This document shows, in pieces, positions 1-9,085 of a stretch of 64,000 bases of DNA (positions are counted from its first letter, which is position 1; each line of letters opens with the position of its first letter). Source of the stretch: Chitinophagaceae bacterium (lineage in GTDB: Bacteria > Bacteroidota > Bacteroidia > Chitinophagales > Chitinophagaceae); contig JALHNJ010000014.1 in the NCBI GenBank assembly GCA_022843585.1, positions 1 to 64,000 of the forward strand, written 5' to 3'. A program made the translations under genes and the position numbers. The notes beneath the pieces were generated by a model. The model saw nothing but the letters and a program-made list of their open reading frames with translations, did not search any database and was not told the DNA's origin.

Positions 1-110
1 TTTTAAAACAGGTATTTGCGGTAGTAAAAAACAACAGCTTGTATCAACCTAACTATTGTTCACCTAAACCCTAAAAAAGTAAAAAATTTATTTGCTTTTT
101 TACACAGTTC
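1..110. other. Left edge, no gene seen
   Basis: AT-rich sequence with homopolymeric A and T runs. I see no coding frame, RNA gene or clear promoter here. Confidence 0.5.
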
Positions 111-124
111 ATGTTAGCAGCCGT
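111..124. repeat. GTTAGCAGC half-site (cassette boundary motif)
   Basis: GTTAGCAGCC at 113-122 recurs in opposite orientation as GGCTGCTAAC at 960-969, just after the gene at 218-889, and again as GTTAGCAGC at 1152-1160. The placement resembles the shared ends of gene-cassette recombination sites. No integron integrase is visible in the window. Confidence 0.55.
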
Positions 125-217
125 TATTTTTTTAGGTATCTAACAAATCTTTATCCCTTCAGAAGCTAAGTGTGTGAACAGCATATTTTTTATATTTGGC
201 TGATAATTGAAATCTCA

Positions 218-889
218 ATGCAACGCTGCAGTATAACATTAATTGCTACTAGACATAAAGAAAATGGTAAATGCACAACAAATGCATTGTTTCAAATTAT
301 CAAGCAAATAGCTCCTGATGTAATTTTTGAGGAAGTTCCACCAAGCAAGTCTGATGCACTTTATTCGGGTTTACTTCAAGATTCTTTAGAAACACACACA
401 ATCAAAAGATACTTGGAGAAACAACCAACCTCCCATGTCCCGGTTGATGCAGACATAGATGAAATAACCGATACTTTTACCAAGAGCGACTACAATGTTA
501 TGGTTAACATATTTAGACGCCATAGCTCCGAATACAGAAATGTATACAATCAACGGCAACTTTTTGCAGACGAGAAGGGATTCCCTTACTTAAATAGCAA
601 TGACTGGACGCTTTTGTCGAAACGTTTGGATGTGTTAGAGGAACAACTAATAAAAAGATTTGATAACGACAAGTTGACTCAACGGTACAAAGAATGGTTA
701 AATGTACTTGACATTCGAGATAATGAGATGATTAGTAATATTTATAAATACGTTAATGCTAATAAGTGTGAAAATGGGTTGTTTCTTGTTGGTGTTGAAC
801 ACAGAAGGCAAATAATAGACAAGATTCCAGAGTTTGAAAAAAAACATCATTCCAAGCTAGATTGGAATTTTGATTATTTCAACCGATAA
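218..889 (+). CDS. TraB/Tiki-like protein of unknown function
   Basis: A soluble protein of about 223 residues. The start is placed at the ATG at 218, where the fold begins (MQRCSITLIATRH); a GTG at 170 in the same frame would only add a 16-residue extension. The N-terminal strand with an RH pair, the DVIFEEVPP segment and the C-terminal LFLVGVEHRR segment resemble the TraB/ChaN/Tiki superfamily, whose members include putative peptidases and heme-binding proteins. The catalytic role is not established. The gene stands alone between GTTAGCAGC boundary motifs, so it may be a mobile single-gene cassette. Family assignment is by pattern only. Confidence 0.55.
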   Translation: MQRCSITLIATRHKENGKCTTNALFQIIKQIAPDVIFEEVPPSKSDALYSGLLQDSLETHTIKRYLEKQPTSHVPVDADIDEITDTFTKSDYNVMVNIFRRHSSEYRNVYNQRQLFADEKGFPYLNSNDWTLLSKRLDVLEEQLIKRFDNDKLTQRYKEWLNVLDIRDNEMISNIYKYVNANKCENGLFLVGVEHRRQIIDKIPEFEKKHHSKLDWNFDYFNR

Positions 890-960
890 CACTTATTCAT
901 AAATCATTTTATTGCAAAATCCATTTTAGTAACAGTTTTATTTATTAAGTGCGTTTAATG

Positions 961-1160
961 GCTGCTAACGTTAAAGCATTGGCGATGTGGCGGTATTCTG
1001 TGTTCCGTCTGCTTGGTGCCGCTGCTTATTAAGTATACAAAAGCTCATTGTTTATTCTGTTGCTCGGCGTTATTCATCTTCTGAAACCAAACTTGATTGC
1101 GAACTAAAAGCTGAGAATATATTGGGTGCCTCGCCATATCGCCAATGTATTGTTAGCAGC
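961..1160. repeat. Long imperfect inverted repeat, attC-like hairpin
   Basis: The left arm (961-994) and right arm (1127-1160) are near reverse complements. The outer 9 bases GCTGCTAAC pair with GTTAGCAGC, and an inner block CATTGGCGAT pairs with ATCGCCAATG. About 130 bases lie between the arms. A hairpin with conserved outer ends next to a single gene is the layout of an integron-type attC or related cassette site. It could also act as a bidirectional terminator for the genes at 218-889 and 1166-2944. Confidence 0.6.
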
Positions 1161-1165
1161 AGGCT

Positions 1166-2944
1166 TTATGCCAGAAGCCATGTTACTAGATTAGTTATCT
1201 CAACATGGTCTGATGGGAGAATAATATTTAGAGCGTCAGTTTCAAGTCTCGCATTGAAATTTGCCCAACCCATCTCATTCTTTGGTATTCCACCAAGATG
1301 ATTCTCAATTGCTCCCTTAGTCCAGATATAGATTCCTGCCGTCTGCATTTTGACTTTTAAGGAAGCTAGATTTGTCTGGATGGCTGCTTCTTGTGCTAAC
1401 AATGCAAAAGCTTCGGAAGCAGTCATTGCACTACCTATTTTTGTCGGCCAGCCATTATTTAGATTAATTGAATGTCCTGGAGCAATTGAAGCAAGATGAT
1501 TTCTAATTGCAGTTACATCAGCATCGCCTGTTGTTAAAAAGCCTTGATTTTCGCCTTCTTTTAACGCATAGTCAAGGTCAACAATAGCCTTTGTCGGAAT
1601 AGCCATAGCAGTTAATACTTCAATAGTCTTACGAGTACTTCCAGAACCGTCGATTGGTACTAATGCCGTTTTATGAAGTCCCAAAGTTTGTCCAGATACT
1701 TTTTTAATAATTTTTGGAAGGAGTTTATTCTCAGTTTTACCTTCTGCTAATATTACTCTTTCAGCAAATAAAATATTTGACGAGTTACTTAATGAAAATA
1801 TAATCCCAAGTTGAGTTGGGTGTACAGCCGCTACAATAGCTATTGCTGCTTTTAATGAATTTCTCTTATGAGTTCCGAGTGTATCGCTTTTTCTTATTAG
1901 TATTGTGTTTTCCACATCATCTGATGTTATCATAAAAGGTGAGTGTGTTGAAAATATTACCTGATATCCTTGTGTAGATAACGTTTTAAGTGCATCTCTT
2001 AATACCTCAATTGCTTGTGGATGTAAATACAACTCCGGTTCATCGATAAGCAAAATAGTATTCGATGTCTGTTGACCTGAATTCCTCTTAATATCTGCCA
2101 AATGTCGAACTAATGCCATTTGAATAGAACGTTGAGCTCCATGACCAAGTGCAGAGACGTCTTTTCCAGTGGGATTAAGATTTTCAAACACCTTAATTGT
2201 CCCTTTTGAAAATATTTCTTTTAATTCTGGTGTAGGGATATGAATTTTAATATTTACTCCCGGAAAGAAACTTTCCACCTTTCCATTTACAGCAGCGTCA
2301 AAAGCATTTAACTCTGCTACTCTTGAGACACCATCTGCATCCAAAAGGTCTTTGACTCCATTTAGAGCAGTTTGAACTTGTGTGCTATAACTAGTTTGAA
2401 TTGGACCAATAATTTCTCCCAGCAACTTACCAATTGTTGTTGTGTTTTTACTTTTGCTTACATCTTCTTCTGCGTTTTCCATTGCTCCTATGTGAATAGG
2501 TTCAGGAAATAGTACTTCTAATGCTTGTGGTAATCCTGTAGGGGCACTTCTCCATTCATTCGCATTACCAATATTTGCAGGGTCTCTCACTAGCAAAGAA
2601 ATTGCTTTTGCTCCTGCGTTTGGTTGTCCTTGAGTTCTTTTAATATGCAATGCATCCGTAAACAAATAGGGTTGAATAGCGGTTTGTTGATTAGCTGGAA
2701 GTTGCCCTAAAATGGTAGCCGATATTCCACTTATTTTGCCTTCCATTTCCACTGCAATTGTTTTGTCATGAAACGCAGAGTCACTTAAGGAGCCTCCTCT
2801 TAACACCCATTTTATAGCATCAAGAATATTGGATTTTCCTGCATTATTATACCCAACGAGAGGAGTGAATGCAGAAAGTTCTAGAGTTTCACTTTTTAGT
2901 GACTTAAAGTTTCGAATCGTTATTTCAGAAAGTATATGTGTCAT
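1166..2944 (-). CDS. OLD-family AAA ATPase with C-terminal TOPRIM domain
   Basis: A 592-residue OLD-type overcoming-lysogenization-defect nuclease. It has an N-terminal SMC/RecF-like ATPase with Walker A GYNNAGKS (residues 31-38), Walker B LLIDEPELYLHP near residue 300, and an H-loop (FSTHSPF). This is followed by a TOPRIM domain with the acidic block LAEGKTEN near residue 405 and a VDLDY segment. The family cuts DNA in a metal-dependent way, and several members take part in phage defence. No UvrD-like GajB partner lies alongside, so it looks like a class 1 (stand-alone) OLD protein. Its stop codon lies 5 bases from the cassette hairpin. Start ATG at 2944. Confidence 0.88.
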   Translation of the reverse strand: MTHILSEITIRNFKSLKSETLELSAFTPLVGYNNAGKSNILDAIKWVLRGGSLSDSAFHDKTIAVEMEGKISGISATILGQLPANQQTAIQPYLFTDALHIKRTQGQPNAGAKAISLLVRDPANIGNANEWRSAPTGLPQALEVLFPEPIHIGAMENAEEDVSKSKNTTTIGKLLGEIIGPIQTSYSTQVQTALNGVKDLLDADGVSRVAELNAFDAAVNGKVESFFPGVNIKIHIPTPELKEIFSKGTIKVFENLNPTGKDVSALGHGAQRSIQMALVRHLADIKRNSGQQTSNTILLIDEPELYLHPQAIEVLRDALKTLSTQGYQVIFSTHSPFMITSDDVENTILIRKSDTLGTHKRNSLKAAIAIVAAVHPTQLGIIFSLSNSSNILFAERVILAEGKTENKLLPKIIKKVSGQTLGLHKTALVPIDGSGSTRKTIEVLTAMAIPTKAIVDLDYALKEGENQGFLTTGDADVTAIRNHLASIAPGHSINLNNGWPTKIGSAMTASEAFALLAQEAAIQTNLASLKVKMQTAGIYIWTKGAIENHLGGIPKNEMGWANFNARLETDALNIILPSDHVEITNLVTWLLA

Positions 2945-3312
2945 GATGGATGTGGTGTAGGTAGGCTTAGTACTAACTCTAAAATATACAATCCTAACTG
3001 CATTTTTAAAAATTGAACATATTGACTATAGCTATTACTCAGGTAGCTATTTATAATCTAATATATTCCACTTCGTTCAAAGTCTGTATACCTCAAAAGG
3101 GGTATATTTTATTAGTAAACTGATCTATGCGATAATTTTGGAGTAACTACGGAGTATTTGTAATTGCTCAGTAGTGAACAGAACACTGAAGAGTGCGACG
3201 CAATTGGGATGATAGTAGTACTGCAGTTGGGAAAATAAACCAAGATACCTCCTACGTCGGTATGACAAACATTAATCGTCGGTATGACAAAAAGCGGTAG
3301 AGGTTTTTCAAC
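2945..3312. other. Non-coding stretch with dispersed repeats
   Basis: No gene is seen. The stretch holds a 34-base dispersed repeat (3170-3203; inverted copy at 5324-5357) and a 15-base direct repeat CGTCGGTATGACAAA at 3255-3269 and 3277-3291. Confidence 0.6.
3170..3203 (+). repeat. 34-base dispersed repeat, copy 1
   Basis: It matches the reverse complement of 5324-5357 at 31 of 34 positions, with a perfect 21-base core (3183-3203). The two inverted copies bracket the transglutaminase and alpha-E genes. It looks like an interspersed repeat rather than a coding feature. Confidence 0.7.
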
Positions 3313-4269
3313 TTACTGCTGCTGTTGTATCTCCATAAATCTGCGATAGGAATTATCTGGCACGGCAGGATTATGAACCTGGTAAGAAAAAACAGGTGTT
3401 ACAGGAGTATCAATTTTTTTAGGAGAACCATCTTCAATGGATACTGATACTTCCAATGTATGTTCGGAGGAACCTTTATAGGTTCCTTTTACAGGAGTGC
3501 AATCGGTAAAACTTCTGCCAATGGCTAAGCGTACATGCTTATCGCCAACAATACAATTATTAGTAGGGTCCACTCCCAACCAACCATAAAAAGGAATATA
3601 GGCTTCTACCCAAGCATGGGTGGCACCTGCACCACGCAGCTCATCGCTATCCGGACAAATATATCCACTCACATACCGTGCAGGTATGCCAACAATGCGC
3701 AACATCACTAATAACACATGGGCAAAATCCTGGCACACTCCGGCTTTTATTTTCCAGATCTCATCCACTTTTGTTTCTACATTGGTAATGCCTTTCTTGT
3801 ATTCGAAATTGCTAAAAACATATGCACTCATTTGTTCTGCTATTGCAAATGGTGTTATTGTTTCATTCATGAATGATTGAACAACTCCGGTAATTTCTTC
3901 GTGACATTCGCAATGTTCCAGCAGCATAAAATCCATGTAGGGAAATTCTTCCCGAATAGTAGCCAAATTATCCCATTGTGTTTCGGGTGCAGTATCATTG
4001 GCGGGCAATTGTACTTCCTGTACAATTACTTCTATGATAGATTCAATGGTTAATTGCGAATGTGGTTTGATGATAGAGAAGATGCCCACCTTATTGCCAA
4101 AATAATCGGTGAAGATCTCTACCGAAGGTTGATGTGTAACAATGAGGTCATGTTTTTTTACTTCCTGCTGTGCATCATCAATAGGGAAGAGCATAACCTG
4201 GTTGGCACTGTCAATAACCGGTGATGGATACGAGTAGCGGGTAATATGTTTGATACGGTACTTAGACAT
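3313..4269 (-). CDS. Transglutaminase-like cysteine protease family protein
   Basis: 318 residues, cytoplasmic (no signal peptide). The N-terminal 80 residues match the beta-rich bacterial transglutaminase-like N region, and the core follows. The papain-like triad is visible: Cys179 in AGVCQDFAH, His218 in THAWVEAY and Asp234 in GVDPTNN. Together with the two genes upstream (alpha-E at 4290 and circularly permuted ATP-grasp at 5550) it forms a trio conserved in many bacteria. That trio is thought to make or process a peptide or amide-linked product, but the substrate is unknown. It lies 20 bases after the alpha-E gene, so it is probably co-transcribed. Start ATG at 4269. Confidence 0.88.
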   Translation of the reverse strand: MSKYRIKHITRYSYPSPVIDSANQVMLFPIDDAQQEVKKHDLIVTHQPSVEIFTDYFGNKVGIFSIIKPHSQLTIESIIEVIVQEVQLPANDTAPETQWDNLATIREEFPYMDFMLLEHCECHEEITGVVQSFMNETITPFAIAEQMSAYVFSNFEYKKGITNVETKVDEIWKIKAGVCQDFAHVLLVMLRIVGIPARYVSGYICPDSDELRGAGATHAWVEAYIPFYGWLGVDPTNNCIVGDKHVRLAIGRSFTDCTPVKGTYKGSSEHTLEVSVSIEDGSPKKIDTPVTPVFSYQVHNPAVPDNSYRRFMEIQQQQ

Positions 4270-4289
4270 ACTTATAATGTTGCGGCAAC

Positions 4290-5225
4290 TTAGGAATTGC
4301 CAAAATAATATTGGTTGAAGGCAGCGGCTATTCCAAAAAGCTCCTGCCGGGTTTCTTGTAAAAATTTTTTCAATCCTTCACTATCAGATGTTTTTACAGA
4401 ACTATATTTTACATTATTCATCGTTCGGCCAATTAAAAACTCCAGTTGCTTATAACTTTCCGGCAGGCTTTCGGTTTCTAAGCGTTCAAAATAGCGAAGC
4501 AATTGTTTTAAACAATACGATAATGAATGGGGGAATGCATCATTATATATTATCTGGTGCAGCACCGGCTCGGCCTGGAAATTTCCACGGTGTGTTTTTA
4601 AATAAAATTCATAACCAGATAAGGAGTACAGCAAATATCGCAAGGCTGGTACTTCAGCCGGATGGTGCAACTCGTAATTAAGCTCTGTTAATTTTATATT
4701 GAGCATATCGGTAGAAAGAATTGCCCGTTCTAAAAATTTGCCAATATTTAAATACGTAAAGCCTTCGCCCCGGGCCATGGTTACATCTACAATGCCGTGG
4801 TACAACATGCCATTATGAATTAAGGAATCCATGGCCGTAACCGGATCGCCTTGTGTTACCTGGAAATGAATTTGCTTATCCCTGATCAAATGATAATAAT
4901 CATTGAGGCATTGCCATACTTCTTTGGTAATATGATCTTGTACGGCTCTTGCATTTTCCCTGGCACGGGTAACGTTGTTTAGCACCGAGGAGCTATTATT
5001 TTTATCCAGCAACAAATGCTCCAGCACTTTGCTTGAATTGGCGCTGATGATTTTTAACTCTTCCGGCGTAGCATTACTGTTCTTTAGCAGCAAGGTGTGC
5101 CAGCTAAAATCTTTCACTTCATCCTGCGAAGAAATATAGTTGGTGCGAAGAATCCGCAACATTCCATTTGTCCGTTCCATATAACGGGCCATCCAGAAAA
5201 CAGAATCGGCAACTCGGCTTAGCAT
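4290..5225 (-). CDS. Alpha-E domain protein (DUF403)
   Basis: 311 residues, all-helical. It opens with MLSRVADSVFWMARYMER, the signature start of the alpha-E (DUF403) family. The family has no known catalytic activity and is found almost only beside circularly permuted ATP-grasp and transglutaminase-like genes, as here. It is therefore likely to be a structural or tailoring partner in the same peptide-related pathway. No membrane segment is seen. The upstream partner is 324 bases away because dispersed repeats occupy the gap. Confidence 0.87.
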   Translation of the reverse strand: MLSRVADSVFWMARYMERTNGMLRILRTNYISSQDEVKDFSWHTLLLKNSNATPEELKIISANSSKVLEHLLLDKNNSSSVLNNVTRARENARAVQDHITKEVWQCLNDYYHLIRDKQIHFQVTQGDPVTAMDSLIHNGMLYHGIVDVTMARGEGFTYLNIGKFLERAILSTDMLNIKLTELNYELHHPAEVPALRYLLYSLSGYEFYLKTHRGNFQAEPVLHQIIYNDAFPHSLSYCLKQLLRYFERLETESLPESYKQLEFLIGRTMNNVKYSSVKTSDSEGLKKFLQETRQELFGIAAAFNQYYFGNS

Positions 5226-5549
5226 AATAAAAATAGCTGTGAGCTTTTAGCTATGAGCTTTTGGCTGCGTTTTATTTAGTTATTTAATTTTTGTTATCAT
5301 CTTCAGTTCCCTAAGCATCTTCGTTGCGTCGCACTCTTCAGTGTCCGGTTCGCTACTCATCAACCCCTGCCTACCGGCAGGCAGGCACCCCATTTCACTA
5401 CAGAAAAAATATTTCCTCAATTCGCCCCTCCTGGGAGGGGAAGTTTCTTTTACTACAAACTTTTTAACTTCCTTTTCTTTTAATCTTACTGCTATCTAAA
5501 AAAAATCATTGACCTGAGAGACTCCGAACTCCGGACTCCAAACTCCGAA
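5226..5549. repeat. Cluster of dispersed repeats between operon genes
   Basis: No gene is seen. From left to right it holds: the second 34-base dispersed repeat (5324-5357, inverted relative to 3170-3203); a palindrome CCTGCCT/AGGCAGG (5366-5385); a CCCCTCC/GGAGGGG hairpin (5425-5440) followed by a T-rich stretch; and a short tandem of ACTCC-type units (about 5518-5552) that resembles the one inside gltX. The cluster separates two genes that are normally adjacent. Confidence 0.65.
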
Positions 5550-6995
5550 CTATCCTATGACCCAAGTATCCTTACTTCCTCCTCCCTGTGATGAATTAAC
5601 CACCAGCGAACCTTCTTTTAATGCAACTCTTGTTAATCCACCCGGCACAATATCAATTCCATCGGGACCGTATAAGGCATAAGGTCGTAAGTCAACTCTT
5701 CTTGGCTGCAATACGCCATTGATATAACAGGGTGCCGATGATAAACTGATGATGGGTTGTGCAATAAAACTTCTTGGATCGTCTTCAATCGCTATTTTAA
5801 ATTGGTCCATTTCTTTTTCAGTGGCGGCACTACCGATCAGCATGCCATAGCCGCCGGATTCATTGGTTTTTTTAATGACCATTTTATCCATGTTCTCAAA
5901 AACCACTTTTCTGTTTTCTGCATGGGCCAATTGATAGGTAGGCACATTTTTTAAAATGGGTTCTTCATTCAAATAATAGCGGATCATGGCCGGTACATAG
6001 GAGTACACGGCTTTATCATCTGCTACGCCATTGCCCATGGCGTTTACCAATGCAACATGCCCGGTTCTGTAGGCACCATACAAACCTGGCACACCTAACA
6101 TGCTATCACCACGAAAAACCAAGGGGTCAATAAAATCATCATCTACTCTTCGATAAATAACATCTACCTGTTTCAAACCGGTAGTTGTTTTCATATACAC
6201 TTTGTGATTATCAACTACCAGGTCGCTTCCTTCTACTAATTCGATACCCATTAATCTTGCCAGCGTAGTATGTTCGAAGTAGGCTGAATTATAAATGCCA
6301 GGAGTAAGGAGCACCACCGTTGGATCACTTTTTTGCCTGTTGGCTAAAGCCACTAAATTTTTCAACAACAGATCAGGATAATCTTTTACAGAACGTACAT
6401 TACTCTTGGGCAACAGGTCGGGAAAAATGCGGTAAGTGATACTGCGATTCTCCAGCATATACGACACACCGGATGGTGTACGCAAATTATCTTCCAGTAC
6501 ATAATACGTTCCATCATGGTCACGGATCAGATCAATACCGGAGATATGCGTATAAATATCAAATGGCACATTCACATTTACCATCTGCCGTACAAAGTTG
6601 GGGCAGGAGTAAATTAATTTTGCCGGAACAATGCCGTCTTTAATAATGAATTGCTGGTTGTAAATATCTTTTAGAAAAATATTCAGTGCTTTCAACCGCT
6701 GTTTAATGCCAGCTTCAATATGTTTCCATTCGGCGGCTTCTAAAATGCGGGGGATAATATCGAACGGAAATATTTTTTCAATGCCTTCGCCGCTGCTATA
6801 CACCGTGAATGTAATGCCCTGGCTCATGAATAATTTTTTCGCCAGTTCATCCTTATGCGTCATTTCATCCGCCGATAAATTTTGGATGGCGGAAACAAAA
6901 TGCTGGTAGGAATTTCTTACACCTCCGGCCGCAAACATTTCATCCCACACCCGGGGCTCCACATTATAATTGGCTAACAGCGAATAATCTTCCAT
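5550..6995 (-). CDS. Circularly permuted type 2 ATP-grasp protein
   Basis: 481 residues with the hallmarks of the DUF404/DUF407 circularly permuted ATP-grasp family. Visible segments include LRTPSGVSYMLENR, YRRVDDDFIDPL, NAMGNGVADDKAVYSY and a C-terminal VVNSSQGGGSKDTWV. ATP-grasp enzymes join a carboxylate to an amine or thiol through an acyl phosphate. In this family the product is unknown, but a peptide or amide ligase role is the usual proposal. It heads the trio with alpha-E and transglutaminase on the minus strand. Start ATG at 6995. Confidence 0.9.
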   Translation of the reverse strand: MEDYSLLANYNVEPRVWDEMFAAGGVRNSYQHFVSAIQNLSADEMTHKDELAKKLFMSQGITFTVYSSGEGIEKIFPFDIIPRILEAAEWKHIEAGIKQRLKALNIFLKDIYNQQFIIKDGIVPAKLIYSCPNFVRQMVNVNVPFDIYTHISGIDLIRDHDGTYYVLEDNLRTPSGVSYMLENRSITYRIFPDLLPKSNVRSVKDYPDLLLKNLVALANRQKSDPTVVLLTPGIYNSAYFEHTTLARLMGIELVEGSDLVVDNHKVYMKTTTGLKQVDVIYRRVDDDFIDPLVFRGDSMLGVPGLYGAYRTGHVALVNAMGNGVADDKAVYSYVPAMIRYYLNEEPILKNVPTYQLAHAENRKVVFENMDKMVIKKTNESGGYGMLIGSAATEKEMDQFKIAIEDDPRSFIAQPIISLSSAPCYINGVLQPRRVDLRPYALYGPDGIDIVPGGLTRVALKEGSLVVNSSQGGGSKDTWVIG

Positions 6996-7066
6996 ATACC
7001 TATGAAATTACAAAGGAATAAATGTAAAAAAGTAAACAGGTGGAAGCAATCGAAGTGCAAATGGAT

Positions 7067-7474
7067 CTAGAAACTACGATGTTCCTGAACCCATGCTGTA
7101 ATATACTCACTGATTTCAGAAGTTGGAGTGCCGGGAGCAAATAATTTTCCAACTCCCATTTCATTCAGGGTTTTCATGTCGTCTTCGGGAATGATGCCAC
7201 CCCCTGTTAACAGCACATCATCCATTTTCTTCTCTTTCATCAACGCAATTACTTTGGGAAAAATGGTATTGTGTGCACCGGAGAGAATGCTGATGCCGAT
7301 AGCATCCACATCTTCCTGCAAAGCAGCATTGACTACCATTTCAGGAGTTTGGCGAAGACCGGTATAGATCACCTCCATACCTGCATCTCTTAATGCGGTG
7401 GCAATAACTTTGGCGCCACGGTCATGACCGTCTAATCCTACTTTGGCAACTAATACTCGTACAGGTCTTTTCAT
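7067..7474 (-). CDS. Cobalamin-binding domain, small methylmalonyl-CoA mutase-type subunit
   Basis: 135 residues, a single B12-binding Rossmann domain. It carries the base-off cobalamin motif DxHxxG (DGHDRG near residue 15) and the downstream SILSGAHN and LLTGGGIIP segments that hold the nucleotide tail. It matches the C-terminal domain of methylmalonyl-CoA mutase as a free-standing subunit. It would work with a separate catalytic subunit, which is not in this window. The gene lies 43 bases after the glycosyltransferase gene on the same strand. Confidence 0.85.
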   Translation of the reverse strand: MKRPVRVLVAKVGLDGHDRGAKVIATALRDAGMEVIYTGLRQTPEMVVNAALQEDVDAIGISILSGAHNTIFPKVIALMKEKKMDDVLLTGGGIIPEDDMKTLNEMGVGKLFAPGTPTSEISEYITAWVQEHRSF

Positions 7475-7517
7475 GCTGCAAATGTGTATTGCGAAAATAA
7501 GGAATGTGGCGGTATGC

Positions 7518-9044
7518 CTACCGGGAGAACTTTTTCTTCTCTTCTCTAAGTCCTTCGATAGCCATGCGTAACCCGGTGGAGTCTATATTTTCAAAAAAAA
7601 TGATCTTGTTACCCAGCTGCCTTGAGTAAGGATTAGTAACAGAATCTATCACCGTTATTTTTTCAAAATAGTTAAATACTTCATCATCTTTACCGGGCAT
7701 CCTCGAAGCAATCAACATCAGATTTTTCATGGTTAAATTGTCCGGAATCCATAACAAGAATGAACCGTTATCACTAATTACTTTATTTTTTAAATCCTTA
7801 TTCTTACTGTAATATTTTAATGAGCCAGCTTGCCCATAATTCCGGCAAAAGATAATAGTATTGTTTTTTGCAGAGTCAGGTAAGGAAGCAAAGAACTTTT
7901 CAGACTTAGCGGCCAGTTCTTTCCAGCCCAGCATATCAGCAAAGTCCTGCGGCAGCGGGTGATTTTTTTGATCTTCCCATTTGTTTTCTAGTCCGATCTT
8001 TTCATAAAAGGCAGCAAGTTTCTCAGGTTTCCAAATAGGTAAAAGTATTGGCTGAATCAGGTAACCCATCACAAGAATTAGTATGCTTAACGCATAGCGA
8101 ATCCAATATCTTTTTGCAGTCCATTGTTCCCAGGCCACTGCTCCCGCAGCAAGCAACATGGGGTAAATGCCCAACGCATAATAACTTTTTCCTCTTCCGA
8201 AAATCAATAGCAGTATCACTAAAAAATAAATGTAAGCAAGGAACCGCCATTCTTTTTTTTGTAAGAGCCATATTAAACCACCTATCCATACAAATGTTAC
8301 GGTGAGCAGCATCATCACCTGTTCAATCAAAAAACCAGCAGGATTCATATATTTTAGCTGTGTTTCCTGCAACTCTTTCATATGGTGTACCAACGGCCAG
8401 TTGTGCTGGTATTGCCACCATAGATTCGGGACAATGATGATGATAGCTAATAAAGCAGCCAGCCATGTTTTCTTTTTTGCCAAGACATTTCTGTAAGGAG
8501 AAAGAACTAGTCCGCCAACGATGGCCATTGCAATAAACAACACCGAATATTTTCCCCAGCAGCCGAGTGCCACACTAACAGCCAGCCAATAGATAAATTT
8601 TTGGTCTTTTGAATTAACATAGCGAACTAAAAAATAAACAGCCAGTGTCCAGAAAAATATATCGAGAATATTCGGTTGAAATAAATAATGTATCCGTAAG
8701 TAAGCAGCGGTAATAATTCCTAAGGAAGAAAGAAATTGTGCAAATAATTTACCACCGAGTTCTGCTGTTATTAAACAAGTAACAACAACAGTAGCCGCAC
8801 CAAATAAACAAGGCCATAGTTTTATCCAGGCTTCGGAACCGCCAAACCAGGAAGAGATTGTACCGAGATAAGAGAGCAGTGGCGGGTTTTCCATATAGCC
8901 CAGTGCCAGGTGCTGTCCCTGCTCATAGTATAAATATTCATCCCGCTGCAATTCATACATTGGCGATTGCAGAAACAACGGCAGCACAAATTTGATAATT
9001 GCTAGCAGGAGGATAAGCGGCCAGTATGGTTCTTGTCTTTGCAT
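7518..9044 (-). CDS. ArnT/PMT-like glycosyltransferase family 39 membrane protein
   Basis: About 508 residues with roughly ten predicted membrane helices in the first two thirds and a soluble C-terminal domain. After the first helix comes [13 protein letters not shown], whose acidic pair fits the catalytic DE of the GT39/ArnT/PMT_2 clan. Such enzymes move a sugar from a polyprenyl phosphate to a lipid or protein outside the inner membrane; the acceptor here is unknown. The start is set at the ATG at 9044. A TTG at 9062 in frame would add six residues. It lies just downstream of gltX, so the two may share a transcript. Confidence 0.82.
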   Translation of the reverse strand: MQRQEPYWPLILLLAIIKFVLPLFLQSPMYELQRDEYLYYEQGQHLALGYMENPPLLSYLGTISSWFGGSEAWIKLWPCLFGAATVVVTCLITAELGGKLFAQFLSSLGIITAAYLRIHYLFQPNILDIFFWTLAVYFLVRYVNSKDQKFIYWLAVSVALGCWGKYSVLFIAMAIVGGLVLSPYRNVLAKKKTWLAALLAIIIIVPNLWWQYQHNWPLVHHMKELQETQLKYMNPAGFLIEQVMMLLTVTFVWIGGLIWLLQKKEWRFLAYIYFLVILLLIFGRGKSYYALGIYPMLLAAGAVAWEQWTAKRYWIRYALSILILVMGYLIQPILLPIWKPEKLAAFYEKIGLENKWEDQKNHPLPQDFADMLGWKELAAKSEKFFASLPDSAKNNTIIFCRNYGQAGSLKYYSKNKDLKNKVISDNGSFLLWIPDNLTMKNLMLIASRMPGKDDEVFNYFEKITVIDSVTNPYSRQLGNKIIFFENIDSTGLRMAIEGLREEKKKFSR

Positions 9045-9085
9045 TCTTTGGAAAAAATTCAAAAGACTTTATTTAAGAAAGGAAA

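Noticed and set aside
987-1301. Open frame of 104 residues on the plus strand
   Set aside because: It runs through the inverted repeat into the OLD gene on the other strand, has no ribosome binding site and shows no domain.
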